From the NCBI GenBank assembly GCA_902529115.1, contig CABZVB010000004.1:80035-144034 (forward strand): DNA of 64,000 nucleotides, given 5' to 3'. The DNA is from an uncultured Balneola sp. Its GTDB lineage: Bacteria; Bacteroidota; Rhodothermia; Balneolales; Balneolaceae. Each line of letters opens with the position of its first letter. Position 1 is the first letter of the stretch. This document shows, in pieces, positions 46,749-56,368 of this stretch. The notes beneath the pieces are model-generated. The model searched no databases. It was not told where the DNA came from and saw only the letters and a list, made by a program, of their open reading frames with translations. The position numbers and the translations under genes are program-made.

Positions 46749-47327
46749 TTAACCTTTTAGTCGTTGTATTTTATCTCTTAGAACGGCCGCTTTTTCATAA
46801 TTTTCTGTTTCAATGGCTATATATAATTGCTCATCTAACAATTCAAGGGGACTTTTCTTGTTTTGAGTTGATTGCTTTGCTGTATTACTTTTATTGTTCA
46901 TTGAATCCATATCAGATGAATCATCTTCATGCAGGTCCCAAACCTTCTCTAGTACAAGCTCATCAACATAAATAGGACAAGAAAAACGAACCGCCAAGGC
47001 AATAGCATCACTAGGCCGGGCATCTATTTCATGGGAAGATATCGGGCCTTTTATTATAATATTGGCATAGTAGGTTCCTTCTTTTAAATGATGTACTAGA
47101 ACATGTTCAATTTGACCACCTAATTCAGTAATAATTTGCATGGTTAAGTCGTGCGTCATAGGTCTTGGTGGCTTTATTTGCTCTATTTCTAAGGCGATTG
47201 CTTGTGCCTCATGAGCCCCAATAATAATAGGTAAACGTCGACTTCCTTCTGCTTCCATTAGTATAAGAGCGTAGGCCGAAGCTGTTCTAGAAGTTGTTGT
47301 AAGCCCAAAAATTTCCATTTCGACCAT
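46749..47327 (-). CDS. Bifunctional nuclease (DUF151) domain protein with C-terminal UVR motif
   Basis: A 192-residue protein. Residues 1-135 are the bifunctional nuclease domain (DUF151): LILMEAEGSRRLPIIIGAHE, then TYYANIIIK and HEIDARPSDAIALAVRFSCPIYV. Members from other organisms have RNase and DNase activity. Residues about 160-192 carry a UvrB/UvrC motif (LDEQLYIAIETENYEKAAVL), a protein-binding helical hairpin also seen in McsA and ClpC. A low-complexity Asp/Ser/Asn linker joins them. The biological role is unknown. It is immediately upstream of bshC. Confidence 0.88.
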   Translation of the reverse strand: MVEMEIFGLTTTSRTASAYALILMEAEGSRRLPIIIGAHEAQAIALEIEQIKPPRPMTHDLTMQIITELGGQIEHVLVHHLKEGTYYANIIIKGPISSHEIDARPSDAIALAVRFSCPIYVDELVLEKVWDLHEDDSSDMDSMNNKSNTAKQSTQNKKSPLELLDEQLYIAIETENYEKAAVLRDKIQRLKG

Positions 47328-47442
47328 AAATTCACCGTCTATTGTATCCTTTAGTCTATAAGTTTTTTATTGGATATACCGTAAATAGAAAATGCTCATC
47401 CACTAAAATAGTATAGTAAAGATAACATTATTTGAGGTCGAA

Positions 47443-48399
47443 CTAAAATACCTCACTAGCTACTTTATAGACTGATTCACTTTTCCCCATTGAATAGTAA
47501 TGCAAGGACGGTACACCAAATGAAATTAGGTCTTTTGACTGTTTAATAGCCCATTCTATACCGATTTCTTTGGCCTGATCATTGTTTTTAGCCTTTTCTA
47601 GAGCATTAGTTAGGTCAGATGGTAAATCGATGTGAAATATCTGAGGTAAGATGGTGAGTTGCCGTAAAGAGGTAATAGGTTTTAAACCGGGCACTATCGG
47701 TATATTAATATCCATTTCTCGACATTTTGTGACAAAATCTATGTATTTTTGTGTATCAAAGAACATCTGCGTGACTATATAATCGGCTCCTTTATCCACT
47801 TTTTGCTTTAAATACTTCATATCAAGTTCTAAGTTGGGGGCTGCCATGTGCTTTTCCGGATACCCAGATACTCCAATACAAAAGTCCGAATGATGTTCCT
47901 GCTCGAGTTCTTTATCCAGAAATACACCTCTATTCAAATCAACAACTTGTTTTAAGAGTTCTGATGCATAGGTATGCCCTCCAATTTCTGGCTTAAAATC
48001 ACGGTCTAATTTACGTGCATCACCCTGCAGCACCATAATATTATCAATACCCAAAAAATTTAAATCAATCAAAGCATTTTCTGTCTCTTCCTTAGTAAAA
48101 CCACCACAAATTATATGGGGCACAGCATCAATTTTATATTTGCTTTGGAGGGCTGCACAAATTCCCACAGTACCCGGCCGTTTTCGCACAGTTTTTCTCT
48201 CTATTAACCCACTGGGGAGTTTTTTATACACAAATTCTTCCCGATGATACGTTACATCTATAAAAGGAGGTTTAAATTCCATCAATGGATTAATATGGTC
48301 AAATAGAGTTTGTACATGCTGTCCTTTAAGAGGTGGTAATATCTCAAAGCTAAATAGGGTCTCATCACCAGCATTTTCAAAGTATTCTGTTACTTTCAT
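47443..48399 (-). CDS. metF: 5,10-methylenetetrahydrofolate reductase
   Basis: FAD-dependent reduction of methylene-THF to methyl-THF, the methyl donor for MetH. The 318-residue TIM barrel has LFSFEILPPLKG at the N-terminus (the family's E-x-PP start), VTYHREEF, IDNIMVLQGDARK, DYIVTQMFFDTQKYIDFV and PGLKPITS. It starts 2 nt after the stop of the large metH gene, so the donor-making and donor-using enzymes are made together. Confidence 0.96.
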   Translation of the reverse strand: MKVTEYFENAGDETLFSFEILPPLKGQHVQTLFDHINPLMEFKPPFIDVTYHREEFVYKKLPSGLIERKTVRKRPGTVGICAALQSKYKIDAVPHIICGGFTKEETENALIDLNFLGIDNIMVLQGDARKLDRDFKPEIGGHTYASELLKQVVDLNRGVFLDKELEQEHHSDFCIGVSGYPEKHMAAPNLELDMKYLKQKVDKGADYIVTQMFFDTQKYIDFVTKCREMDINIPIVPGLKPITSLRQLTILPQIFHIDLPSDLTNALEKAKNNDQAKEIGIEWAIKQSKDLISFGVPSLHYYSMGKSESVYKVASEVF

Positions 48400-48401
48400 A
48401 T

Positions 48402-51146
48402 TTAGACCTGCGCTTTATTGGACTCTTTTGTTATTGAGGTTTTTGGTTCATAAGCAAGATGTGAACGAAGCCATTTTTCTATTTCTTCCGAAGTCATATT
48501 TTTGCGGGTGGCATAATCTATTACTTGGTCTTCTTGAATATTACCAAGTGCAAAATATCGGGAATCAGGATGGGAAATATAAAAACCACTGATTGAACTA
48601 GCTGGTAACATGGCAAGTGATTCTGTTAGGCTTAAACCAACTCTTTCTGACACCTCAAGTAATGAGAATAGTTTCAATTTTTCGGTATGATCGGGACAGG
48701 CTGGGTAACCTGGCGCAGGCCTAATACCTTCATATTGCTCGGCGATAAACGCCTCATTGTTAGCCTCTTCCTGACTATAAGCCCAGTATTCAGTTCGAAT
48801 TTTATAGTGTAAATATTCCGCAAAAGCCTCAGCCATACGGTCAGCTAAAGCTTTGACTAGAATGATGGAATAGTCGTCAGAATTAGCTTCAAATTGGTCA
48901 ATTAATGGAGCAATATTAAGACCTGCAGTGACAGCGAATATTCCCATATAGTCCACCTTGCGTTGCTCCTTAGGACAAACAAAATCGGCTAAAGAGCAGT
49001 TAGGTTGACCACTTCGTTTTTTTGTTTGTTGACGTAAAAATTCAAATGTATGGATTGGTTCCACATTCTTCAAAAATATATTCTTTTCACTGTAAGGCGG
49101 ATATAATTCGACAGATTCATTAATACTTAAAGCTGGATAAATTCCAAATATTCCTTTGGCAGTTTGTGGACAACCCCTAGACATTCGGTCTATCATCGCT
49201 TGTGCGTCATTCCACAATTCAGTGGCTTGTTTACCCACGATTTTATCTTGCAATATAGCCGGATATTTCCCATTTAACATCCATGTTTTGAAGAATGGGG
49301 TCCAATCAATAAAATCGATTAAAACGTCAATGTTGTTTAGTTCTATCTCTTGAACACCCTGAACTTTAGGCATCCTTAGTTCATAATTGGCCCAATTTGT
49401 AGACCATTTATTTGCTCTCGCACTTTTGAGGTCAATATACTCTTTCTTTTGTGTTCTACCAGTGTATTTCGACCGTAAATCATCGTACTCGGCTTGTATT
49501 TTTAACAAGTATTGTGCCCCGTATTCAGCGCTTAAAAGATCATTACTTACGGTTACAGCTCGGGATGCGTCTGAAACATGAATTACCCCATAATTATAAG
49601 CTGGTTCTATTTTTACGGCTGTATGTAGTTTTGAGGTTGTTGCTCCTCCTATTAACAATGGTATGCGTAGGCCTGCTTTATTCATTTCCTTGGCCACATC
49701 CACCATTTCATCGAGGGATGGGGTTATTAATCCACTTAATCCAATCATATCCACATTATATTTAATCGCGGCTTTAATAATCTTATGTGTTGGTACCATC
49801 ACTCCCAGATCAATAACATCATAATTATTACAGGCAAGTACTACGCCTACAATATTTTTACCTATGTCATGCACATCACCTTTCACCGTTGCTAGTAATA
49901 CTTTAGTGCGGGAAGTGACTTGTTGAAGTAGTTCTTTTTCTTTTTCAAGGTAAGGAGTTAAATGCGATACAGCCTGTTTCATTACTCTTGCACTTTTAAC
50001 GACCTGTGGTAAGAACATTTTCCCTTCACCAAATAGGTCTCCAACCACATTCATTCCATCCATTAAAGGGCCTTCTATGACTTCCAGCGGCGATGTATAT
50101 TGCTGGCGTGCTTCTTCAACATCATCAATGATAAATTCAGTAATTCCTTTTATTAGGGCATGTTCTATACGCTTGCTAACCTGTTTTTCTCTCCAAGCTA
50201 GTTGAACCCTCTCCTTTACTCGTCCATCATCTTTATAGGAATCAGCTAGATCTAGGAGTCTCTCAGTAGCGTCATCTCGTCTATTCCAAAGCACATCTTC
50301 AACACATTTGAGCAATTCTTTGGGGATTTCGTCATAAACTTCTAGCTGGTTTGGATTAACAATGCCCATATCCATGCCATGTTGAATCGCATGGTATAAA
50401 AAAGCCGCATGAATCGCCTCTCTAACTTTATTATTCCCGCGAAAAGAAAAAGATACATTACTAACTCCACCAATAATATGTGCTCTATGTAAATGCTCAC
50501 GGATCCATTTTGCGGTCAGAAAAAAGTCGTACGCATTGTTTCGGTGTTCCTCCATTCCGGTTGCTACTGGAAATATGTTGGGATCCAATATGACATCTGA
50601 AGGATCATAGCCTAGATCGTTGACTAATATATGGTAGGATCTCCCACAAATTTCAATTCGCCGTTCTAAAGTATCTGCCTGCCCATCTTCGTCAAAGGCC
50701 ATTGCAATCACAGCTGCTCCAAATTTTTGAATTGTTCGTGCGCGTTCTCTAAACACATCTTCCCCATCTTTCAACGAAATAGAATTGACCACTCCTTTTC
50801 CCTGAAGTGTTTTTAGCCCGGCCACAATAACCTCCCACTTTGAAGAATCGACCATAATAGGTATACGAGCAATATCCGGCTCTGACGCAATTAGATTAAG
50901 AAAGTGAGCCATTTCCTTAGCACTGTCAAGTAATCCCTCATCCATATTGACGTCTAATATTTGGGCGCCCCCCTCAACTTGGTCGCGTGCAATATCTAAT
51001 GCCAGCTCATATGATCCCTCTTTGATCAACTGTAAAAATCGTTTAGAACCTGTTACATTAGTGCGTTCACCAACATTAATAAAATTGGTATTTGGACCTA
51101 CAATAAAGGGTTCTAAACCGCTTAAACGCAATGTAGATAGCCTCAT
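48402..51146 (-). CDS. metH: Methionine synthase, folate-, cobalamin- and SAM-binding part
   Basis: The C-terminal three modules of cobalamin-dependent MetH as a 914-residue protein. The folate (pterin-binding) domain spans about 14-280 ([29 protein letters not shown]). The cap and B12 domains span about 290-560, with cobalt-ligand motif D424-x-H426-x-x-G429 in [13 protein letters not shown]. The activation domain spans about 600-880 ([33 protein letters not shown]). The homocysteine-binding module is encoded by the gene before it. The start at ATG 51146 leaves a 4-nt gap; the longer in-frame start at 51200 overlaps and is disfavoured. Confidence 0.94.
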   Translation of the reverse strand: MRLSTLRLSGLEPFIVGPNTNFINVGERTNVTGSKRFLQLIKEGSYELALDIARDQVEGGAQILDVNMDEGLLDSAKEMAHFLNLIASEPDIARIPIMVDSSKWEVIVAGLKTLQGKGVVNSISLKDGEDVFRERARTIQKFGAAVIAMAFDEDGQADTLERRIEICGRSYHILVNDLGYDPSDVILDPNIFPVATGMEEHRNNAYDFFLTAKWIREHLHRAHIIGGVSNVSFSFRGNNKVREAIHAAFLYHAIQHGMDMGIVNPNQLEVYDEIPKELLKCVEDVLWNRRDDATERLLDLADSYKDDGRVKERVQLAWREKQVSKRIEHALIKGITEFIIDDVEEARQQYTSPLEVIEGPLMDGMNVVGDLFGEGKMFLPQVVKSARVMKQAVSHLTPYLEKEKELLQQVTSRTKVLLATVKGDVHDIGKNIVGVVLACNNYDVIDLGVMVPTHKIIKAAIKYNVDMIGLSGLITPSLDEMVDVAKEMNKAGLRIPLLIGGATTSKLHTAVKIEPAYNYGVIHVSDASRAVTVSNDLLSAEYGAQYLLKIQAEYDDLRSKYTGRTQKKEYIDLKSARANKWSTNWANYELRMPKVQGVQEIELNNIDVLIDFIDWTPFFKTWMLNGKYPAILQDKIVGKQATELWNDAQAMIDRMSRGCPQTAKGIFGIYPALSINESVELYPPYSEKNIFLKNVEPIHTFEFLRQQTKKRSGQPNCSLADFVCPKEQRKVDYMGIFAVTAGLNIAPLIDQFEANSDDYSIILVKALADRMAEAFAEYLHYKIRTEYWAYSQEEANNEAFIAEQYEGIRPAPGYPACPDHTEKLKLFSLLEVSERVGLSLTESLAMLPASSISGFYISHPDSRYFALGNIQEDQVIDYATRKNMTSEEIEKWLRSHLAYEPKTSITKESNKAQV

Positions 51147-51150
51147 GATT

Positions 51151-52143
51151 TCACTCTCCCCCCATAATGGGCAGAGACCTTGGCTTGTATTCTTTAGCAA
51201 GGGCTGCTATGAATTTAATATGCTCTGGGGTAGTTCCACAACAAGCCCCAATAATGTTGATCAATTCTTCCTCTAGAAATGGTCGTAATTCAGAGGCCAT
51301 CTCTTCAGGACTTTGGTCATATTCACCAAATTCATTAGGTAATCCAGCATTCGGATAGGCGCTTATAAAATGAGGGGCTTCATTAGCTATAACACGTATA
51401 TAGTTTTTTAATTGTGAAGCTCCCAAGGCACAATTTAAGCCCACACTTAATATTGGTGCATGGGAAACTGAAATAAGAAAAGCTTCAACAGTTTGTCCCG
51501 ATAAAGTTCGACCACTTGCATCAGTTATAGTACCTGATATCATAATAGGAAGTTGCTTATTACGTTCGTCAAATAACTCTAGGAGTCCATAAATAGCCGC
51601 TTTAGCATTCAAAGTATCAAAGATAGTTTCAATTAGTAATAGATCGGCTCCCCCATCCATTAACCCGCTAGCTTGATCTTTATAGGCCTGAGTAAGTTCA
51701 TCGAAATGAACCGCACGGTATCCTGGTCGGGTCACGTCAGGTGAGATGGAAGCCGTACGGTTAGTAGGACCTAAGGCGCCCGCTACGTATTTTGGTTGAT
51801 CAGATGCAAATTCTTCGATAGCCTTTTTGGCTAGTTGTGCACTCACTTTATTGAGTTCATAGGCATAATCACTTAAGTCATAATCAGCCTGAGCAATAGA
51901 AGTACTTGAAAAGGTATTAGTCTCTAGAATATCGGCCCCAGCATCTAGGTAAGCCAGGTGAATATCTTTTATAATATCTGGACGTGTCAAACTTAAAAGA
52001 TCATTATTGCCCTTTAAATCAACATGATGATTGGCAAAGCGGTCCCCTCTGAAATCGACTTCTTCAAGTTTTTGATGTTGTATCATGGTACCCATTGCCC
52101 CGTCTAATACCAGTATCCTTCTTTCTAAGTCGTCTTTAATCAT
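51151..52143 (-). CDS. Homocysteine-binding methyltransferase module of split methionine synthase
   Basis: A homocysteine S-methyltransferase TIM barrel of 330 residues, equivalent to the N-terminal domain of E. coli MetH. The zinc cysteines are present: one in [10 protein letters not shown] and two adjacent in [24 protein letters not shown] and [11 protein letters not shown] are signatures. I start at ATG 52143 because [15 protein letters not shown] is the usual MetH N-terminus; ATG 52188 is the longer option. It should work in trans with the next gene, 4 nt downstream. Split MetH is known in other Bacteroidota, so this is not a broken gene. Confidence 0.92.
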   Translation of the reverse strand: MIKDDLERRILVLDGAMGTMIQHQKLEEVDFRGDRFANHHVDLKGNNDLLSLTRPDIIKDIHLAYLDAGADILETNTFSSTSIAQADYDLSDYAYELNKVSAQLAKKAIEEFASDQPKYVAGALGPTNRTASISPDVTRPGYRAVHFDELTQAYKDQASGLMDGGADLLLIETIFDTLNAKAAIYGLLELFDERNKQLPIMISGTITDASGRTLSGQTVEAFLISVSHAPILSVGLNCALGASQLKNYIRVIANEAPHFISAYPNAGLPNEFGEYDQSPEEMASELRPFLEEELINIIGACCGTTPEHIKFIAALAKEYKPRSLPIMGGE

Positions 52144-52191
52144 ATCGCTGAAAATGATAAAATTACGCATAAAACATGCAACAACCAATCA

Positions 52192-53550
52192 TTATCGCCC
52201 TACGTTTAGGTGTAGCTTAGAACCTTTGTAGATTGACCATAAGGGCGTAGCTAATGCCAATTTCACTCTTCCAAAGTCGGTTTCAAAAGAATAGCTAAAT
52301 CCAGCAGACCACAATGTCTGCTTAGTAGCAAAGCTCTGAGAGGTTGATGTAAAATTTTTGAAATGTGCCCCAACCAAAAATAATTCCCAAATATCGCTGC
52401 CTCTAAGTGGAATTACATAGCTAGATTTTAAACGAAAAGCCCATTGAGCATCAAACTGGCGCTCGTAAAAACCAGGCAAGGTTTTAGCTCCACCAAATAC
52501 AATAGCATAAGTCCATGGTAACTCTTTAGCCCATACCTTGTCATATACCTGGTTTAGATGAATAAAACCTATACCCATTTTTGGGGATTCAATGATAGTC
52601 TCAAGGTGCAGTGAATGAACCCATTGAGCATTTAGTCCAATGAATTGGGCTTTATGCTGTATACTTTTTTGATAAGTTGAACTAAAATCTAGATGATTAA
52701 CTAGATTCCAGTTAAATACTTTAAAGCGTTGAAAAGTCTCTAATTTTATAAAAATTCCTTGATAACTATCTATAAATGACTGTACCCGTTTGGAAGATCT
52801 ACTATTTTCAAAGGCTAAACTAATATTGTACTTATAATTTGGATTCACCAACCAGCTTCCTTTTAATCCTAAAACACTCTGTTGATATACACTGTCTCTC
52901 TGTTCAAGCTCAATAAATGCATTTATATATAACTGCTTGTGAATCGGTTGTTGAAAATTCAATGAGGTTGAAGTATAATCTATATCGGTTCGAGTAAATG
53001 TGAAATTCAATGCTTGATTAGCTTTCCATAATTCAGGTATTCGTAGCATTAGATCCCCCACTATCATCCAGCGATTATCTTCAATTGGCACCATCCCTAG
53101 TACCCCTTCGATTGAACTCTTAGGAATACTACTATTCATTTTTTTATCTTTATCACTTGATTGTATAGTGAGGTATAATTGCACTTGCCCACTGACACTG
53201 TCTTCGATTAGGTGATCGATTTGGAGCCATTCGTTAGCAGTCAAAGATCGTTCTTTTTTAACCAACATATTAGTTATAAAATCATTTATCCATTCATCAC
53301 TATAAGGTTCAATCAGCAGTGTATCAATTATGACATTAGTAAGGAAAGCTTCTCTTGGATTAATAATATTCTGCTTATCTGCTTCTTTAAAATATACCTC
53401 GAATGGATTTTCAATGTTTATTGCGTCGACCAAAATAAGTCGAGTAAGTTTTAAGGAAGGCTGTATAAGCTGGGCCTGTATCGACGTGGTAACACATATA
53501 AATAACAGGCAAATCCAAAGTAGAGTTACAACAAATTTCGAAGGGTGCAA
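52192..53550 (-). CDS. Omp85-like outer-membrane beta-barrel protein
   Basis: A 452-residue exported protein with a signal peptide ending near IQAQ. Residues 30-160 are a periplasmic region with no clear POTRA repeat. The C-terminal 290 residues are strand-rich, with VFGGAKTLPGFYERQFDAQW resembling the GG-x-x-(S/T)-(L)-(R/P)G(F/Y) loop-6 region of BamA/TamA barrels, and GFSYSFETDFGRVKLALA resembling the last strands. The diverged RGF site (PGF) makes the assignment tentative; a generic surface barrel is the alternative. It is upstream of the metH genes with a 48-nt gap to the preferred start. Confidence 0.5.
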   Translation of the reverse strand: MHPSKFVVTLLWICLLFICVTTSIQAQLIQPSLKLTRLILVDAINIENPFEVYFKEADKQNIINPREAFLTNVIIDTLLIEPYSDEWINDFITNMLVKKERSLTANEWLQIDHLIEDSVSGQVQLYLTIQSSDKDKKMNSSIPKSSIEGVLGMVPIEDNRWMIVGDLMLRIPELWKANQALNFTFTRTDIDYTSTSLNFQQPIHKQLYINAFIELEQRDSVYQQSVLGLKGSWLVNPNYKYNISLAFENSRSSKRVQSFIDSYQGIFIKLETFQRFKVFNWNLVNHLDFSSTYQKSIQHKAQFIGLNAQWVHSLHLETIIESPKMGIGFIHLNQVYDKVWAKELPWTYAIVFGGAKTLPGFYERQFDAQWAFRLKSSYVIPLRGSDIWELFLVGAHFKNFTSTSQSFATKQTLWSAGFSYSFETDFGRVKLALATPLWSIYKGSKLHLNVGR

Positions 53551-53797
53551 TGAGATCTAGAGGTGTTGGTTATATGAGGATACATTAAACATTACGCTTA
53601 CTATAATAGTACAGAAGCTAAAGAATAGATAGTAAAAAAATATTATCCTAGTTTTCTTTTTAAACACAAATGTGGTTAGTTTTACAGGTTATTTTTTATT
53701 TTTTGGTTGTAACTAAACGTTCCCGTACAACGGCTATTTTTAAAGTCAAACCTGGTCTTAGAGCTCATCACTTTCTATTTATTAATTAATTCACTAA

Positions 53798-55207
53798 ATG
53801 AAAAACAATTACAAAGAACTTATTAAACAGACCTACAACTTTCCTCAAGAAGGTTTTGATCTTCAGAAAGGCATATTACACTTCAATGGCATAGATCTTA
53901 AAAAGATTTTAGATAATTATGGGACTCCTCTTCGAATTAGTTATTTACCTAAGATCAGGGAGCAAATCAAAAAAGCTAGGAACTTATTTAATCAATCTTT
54001 TAAGAAATATGATTATAAAGGTTCATATGAATTTTGTTACTGCACCAAATGCTGTCACTTTAGTTATGTCGTTAAAACCGCGCTTAAAGAAAGAGTTTCA
54101 TTGGAAACATCTTCCTCTTATGATATTGATCTTATTTTAAAACTATATGAACATGGCGTTTTAAGTAAAGATACAACGATTTTGCATAATGGCATTAAGA
54201 CTGATGAATACATAGAAAAAATTCTTCTTTTACAACACCAAGATTTCAAGCATACCATCACCATATTAGATAGTGTACAAGAACTAGAACGTATTACCAC
54301 CCAAAGGTTAGACGAACCAATCAAAATCGGACTTCGTATAAGTATTGATGAAGAACCTCAAGCGGCATACTCTACCTCAAGATTAGGCATTAATAAACGA
54401 GAGTTATTGGAACTAGTGAAGGAAAAAATACAGCCAAACCCCTTACTTGAGCTTCATATGATCCATTTCTTTGTGGATTCAGGGATCAATGATAATTTAT
54501 ATTACTGGGATGAGTTCAAAAAAGCTTTGCAATTATACATCCACATTAAGCAATTGGCCCCACCCCTCCAAGCCTTAAATATTGGTGGTGGCTTTCCCAT
54601 TAGAAACAGCTTGGGTTTCGAATATGATTATAAATATATTGTTGACGAGATCGTTCGAAATATTAAAAAAGCATGTGTCCAAGCATGTGTTTCAGAACCA
54701 GACATTTATACCGAGTTCGGTAAATATACGGTGGGTGAAAGTGGGGCAGTCATCTTTAAAGTTATCGGACAAAAACAACAAAACGATACTGAATTATGGT
54801 ACATCATTGATAATAGCTTAATGAATACCATACCTGATGCTTGGTCTATCAACGAAAAATTTATTCTACTTCCCATTAATAAGTGGGAAAATAGTTATAA
54901 ACGTATTCATATTGGTGGTATAAGCTGTGACCATTCCGATTACTATAACTCTGAGCAATTAAATCAACAGATACTCTTGCCTGCGTTTAATGATAAATAC
55001 GGTGAGGATCCTCTGTACATTGGATTTTTTCACACGGGAGCGTATCAGGAAGCAATTTCGGGTTATGGGGGCATAAAACACTGCCTAATCCCGTCACCAC
55101 GACAAATTGTAGTAGACAAAGATGAACATGGTAATCTTATAGATTATCTTTACCGAGACGAACAATCGGTCAGTAATATGCTATCCATACTTGGCTATGA
55201 TGAATGA
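53798..55207 (+). CDS. Arginine decarboxylase, fold-III PLP type of Bacteroidota
   Basis: A 469-residue PLP enzyme of the alanine-racemase-fold decarboxylase group. PLP lysine K84 is in FCYCTKCCHF. Later landmarks are NIGGGFPIRNSLGFEYDY (PLP phosphate loop) and TEFGKYTVGESGA. GGISCDHSDYYNSEQ and FFHTGAYQEAISGYGG supply the catalytic Cys and Tyr regions near the C-terminus. The whole matches the biosynthetic arginine decarboxylase annotated in Flavobacteria rather than the long SpeA. Substrate could be arginine, lysine or ornithine; arginine is favoured by similarity. It is followed by the SpeY-like gene, supporting a polyamine pathway. Confidence 0.82.
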   Translation: MKNNYKELIKQTYNFPQEGFDLQKGILHFNGIDLKKILDNYGTPLRISYLPKIREQIKKARNLFNQSFKKYDYKGSYEFCYCTKCCHFSYVVKTALKERVSLETSSSYDIDLILKLYEHGVLSKDTTILHNGIKTDEYIEKILLLQHQDFKHTITILDSVQELERITTQRLDEPIKIGLRISIDEEPQAAYSTSRLGINKRELLELVKEKIQPNPLLELHMIHFFVDSGINDNLYYWDEFKKALQLYIHIKQLAPPLQALNIGGGFPIRNSLGFEYDYKYIVDEIVRNIKKACVQACVSEPDIYTEFGKYTVGESGAVIFKVIGQKQQNDTELWYIIDNSLMNTIPDAWSINEKFILLPINKWENSYKRIHIGGISCDHSDYYNSEQLNQQILLPAFNDKYGEDPLYIGFFHTGAYQEAISGYGGIKHCLIPSPRQIVVDKDEHGNLIDYLYRDEQSVSNMLSILGYDE

Positions 55208-55385
55208 TGTTATTTTCTACTGGAGCAATAATTTTTATCCTCTAATTTGGACAGTAATACTCATACTCTACCCTTTGATGAGAAAATGTCGATGACGATT
55301 GATATGGTTTGAATAATCGACATAACCCTCCTCTAACTCAATTAACTATATGTATTACAATTTAACTTTATAACTTTAAAAGGTA

Positions 55386-56354
55386 ATGTCAAAAGGACCA
55401 ATTTCTACTTTTTTACAAACGAATTTTAAGCACTTTAATGCTGCAGCATTAATTGAAGCTGCCCAAGCCTATGAACAGAAGTTATCAGAAGGAAATAAAA
55501 TGTTAGTAAGCTTGGCTGGAGCGATGAGTACTGCAGAATTAGGGATAAGTTTGGCAGAAATGATCCGTGCTGATAAAATTCATGCTGTTTCATGCACAGG
55601 AGCAAACTTAGAGGAAGATGTATTTAATTTAGTTGCTCATAATCATTATAAACGAATCCCAAAATATAGAGATCTGAATCCAGAAGGAGAACAAGAGTTG
55701 CTTGAAAATCAGTATAATCGAGTCACAGATACCTGCATACCAGAGATGGAAGCAATGCGAGTAATTAAGGAACATTTAGTCCAGCGATGGGTCAATGCCG
55801 CTAGTAATGGTACTCGGAAATTTCCCCATGAATATTTTTATGACCTACTGTTGTCAGGAGATATTTTATCGTCCTATCAAATTAACCCAGAACACTCTTG
55901 GCTACTAGCTGCCGCAGAAAAGAATTTATCCATCGTTGTTCCCGGTTGGGAAGACTCTACTTGTGGGAATTTCTTTGCCTCTCATTGTATCGAGGGCAGA
56001 ACCAATCCACAGGTTGTAAAATCCGGGATAGAGTATATGATTGAACTGGCAGCATGGTACCAGAAAGAATCTGTAAAGGGTATTGGATTCTTCCAAATTG
56101 GTGGTGGAATCGCTGGTGACTTCCCCATTTGTGTGGTACCAATGATTGAACAGGATTTGGGTATCTCAGTGCCTTTATGGTCATATTTTTGCCAAATTAG
56201 TGATTCAACCACTAGTTATGGGTCCTATTCAGGTGCTATTCCTAACGAAAAGATAACGTGGGGAAAATTAGGTGTGGATACCCCAAAATTTGTCATAGAA
56301 TCTGATGCAACCATTGTTGCTCCACTAATTTTTGCGTATCTACTAGACAAATAA
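55386..56354 (+). CDS. Deoxyhypusine-synthase family protein (SpeY-like)
   Basis: A 322-residue NAD-dependent enzyme of the deoxyhypusine synthase family. The catalytic lysine is retained in NEKITWGKLG (K294), and LSLAGAMSTAELG, AVSCTGANLEEDV, GGGIAGDFPICVV and SYSGAIPNEK line the NAD/spermidine site. Bacteria lack eIF5A, so bacterial homologues are thought to make polyamines; one in Anabaena (SpeY) is needed for homospermidine synthesis. Placement after arginine decarboxylase fits that role. An agmatinase needed to make putrescine is not seen nearby. Confidence 0.85.
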   Translation: MSKGPISTFLQTNFKHFNAAALIEAAQAYEQKLSEGNKMLVSLAGAMSTAELGISLAEMIRADKIHAVSCTGANLEEDVFNLVAHNHYKRIPKYRDLNPEGEQELLENQYNRVTDTCIPEMEAMRVIKEHLVQRWVNAASNGTRKFPHEYFYDLLLSGDILSSYQINPEHSWLLAAAEKNLSIVVPGWEDSTCGNFFASHCIEGRTNPQVVKSGIEYMIELAAWYQKESVKGIGFFQIGGGIAGDFPICVVPMIEQDLGISVPLWSYFCQISDSTTSYGSYSGAIPNEKITWGKLGVDTPKFVIESDATIVAPLIFAYLLDK

Positions 56355-56368
56355 ATTTATCGAAATTA

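Noticed and set aside
51146..51200. Overlap of the two metH parts as a frameshift in one gene.
   Set aside because: ATG 51146 gives a clean start 4 nt after the first stop, and split MetH is a known arrangement.
55208..55385. Gap between arginine decarboxylase and the SpeY-like gene, checked for a missing small gene or hairpin.
   Set aside because: Only short frames and a 6-bp repeat with a 22-nt loop are present; nothing supportable.
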